In this document: positions 63,610 through 64,000 of the stretch, in pieces
Position numbering within the stretch: the stretch's first letter is position 1
How the letters are laid out: the number at the start of each line of letters is the position of its first letter
Source: Natronomonas salinimetallica
GTDB taxonomy: Archaea > Halobacteriota > Halobacteria > Halobacteriales > Haloarculaceae
Reading direction: 5' to 3'
Assembly (NCBI RefSeq): GCF_013839515.1
Contig: NZ_JACDNQ010000001.1
Coordinates: 146,691-210,690, forward strand
Length of the DNA stretch: 64,000 nt
The notes under the pieces: generated by a model
What the model saw: only the letters and a program-made list of their open reading frames with translations
Told to the model about the DNA's origin: nothing
Database searches by the model: none
Position numbers and translations under genes: made by a program

Positions 63610-64000
63610 ATGGCGACCGAGAAACGAGTCACGTTGCCGTCCGAGTACGACACGCTCCACGTCGGAACCGCGCTGTACGAGGCCGAGACCGGAACGATCC
63701 GGGATGCGAACACCTGGCTGGGGACGATACTGAAATATCCCCTCGAGGAACTCCGCGACCTCTCGGTCGAGGAGTACACCGCAAACACCTATTCGTACGC
63801 CGCCCCCGAGTTCAAATCTCGGCTCCAGGCCAGCGCTGCGGGCGATCCACAGCAGTTCGTCTGGCGGGCAAAGCGTTCCGATGGGGAGCTCATCTGGATA
63901 CGGATCCACCTCTCACGACAGCCGTTCTGTGGCCCGGAGTACGTCTACGCGGAGATACAGGACATAACCGAGTATTACGACACACACCATAGAGCGGAGC
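63610..64000 (+). CDS. PAS-domain signalling protein (N-terminal part, runs off the window)
   Basis: The open frame begins with MATEKRVTLPSEYDTLHVG and stays open for 130 codons to the window end. It contains a PAS/PAC pattern: TALYEAETGTIRDANTWLGTILKYP and DGELIWIRIHLSRQPFCGPEYVYAEIQDIT. Haloarchaeal PAS proteins are often sensor kinases or Bat-type regulators; the output domain lies beyond the window. The ATG at 63610 was chosen as the first in frame. Confidence 0.7.
   Translation, partial: MATEKRVTLPSEYDTLHVGTALYEAETGTIRDANTWLGTILKYPLEELRDLSVEEYTANTYSYAAPEFKSRLQASAAGDPQQFVWRAKRSDGELIWIRIHLSRQPFCGPEYVYAEIQDITEYYDTHHRAE

Overview
The window is a piece of a haloarchaeal (class Halobacteria) chromosome. 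The evidence is the high GC content, strongly acidic proteins, an RNA polymerase B subunit split into B' and B'', archaeal-only genes (aIF2-beta, NAC, TFS, RLI/ABCE1, prefoldin beta, Hjc, DUF2070), Tat-type lipoprotein signals, and promoters whose TATA boxes lie about 25-34 nt before the start codon (leaderless transcripts). The genus cannot be fixed from what is visible.

Layout. 1-10 kb: the RNA polymerase operon rpoH-rpoB2-rpoB1-rpoA1-rpoA2-nusA on the minus strand; rpoA2 is interrupted by a 491-residue LAGLIDADG intein. 10-21 kb: housekeeping genes (pheA, aIF2-beta, aconitase, hisA, a 2Fe-2S ferredoxin, DUF2070, prefoldin beta, a LarE-type sulfur transferase) and one accessory-looking AAA ATPase/nuclease-fold gene. 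21-30 kb: a tightly packed minus-strand anaerobic cobalamin operon cbiT-cbiL-cbiF-cbiG-cbiH-cbiH-ferredoxin-LAGLIDADG-like protein-cbiX-DUF3209-PQQ propeller, which runs uroporphyrinogen-derived precursors through ring methylation and contraction. 30-44 kb: an alcohol dehydrogenase, two universal stress proteins, an ABC-2 exporter, a ModE-like regulator, small membrane and zinc-finger proteins, a PfkB kinase, DnaJ, truncated haemoglobin, SppA, NAC and a tRNA methyltransferase. 44-59 kb: a DUF3179 lipoprotein with a membrane partner, TFS, MFS and BASS transporters, EngB and Nog1-type GTPases, a GalT-like enzyme, DUF389, SIMPL, Hjc, ABCE1 and an EMC6-like protein. 60-64 kb: a tupABC tungstate/molybdate transporter followed by a second ModE-like regulator, and the start of a PAS-domain protein. 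No tRNA, rRNA or CRISPR array was found.

The most unusual content is repetitive DNA. (1) An 86-bp imperfect palindrome with ends CTATAG occurs three times (37665, 44779, 59114), always exactly 86 bp. (2) A 110-bp terminal-inverted-repeat element occurs twice in opposite orientation (50825 and 63430) with a single base difference; the first copy is nested inside another element that has 16-bp perfect inverted ends and would itself be 110 bp without the insert. (3) A run of six near-perfect short hairpins lies just beside that nest. (4) Short tandem repeats (15-31 bp, 2-4 copies) appear at about fifteen places: beside promoters, at gene 3' ends with a duplicated stop region, and in frame in N-terminal parts of proteins. 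These short elements look non-autonomous and probably recent, and they alter gene ends in several places.
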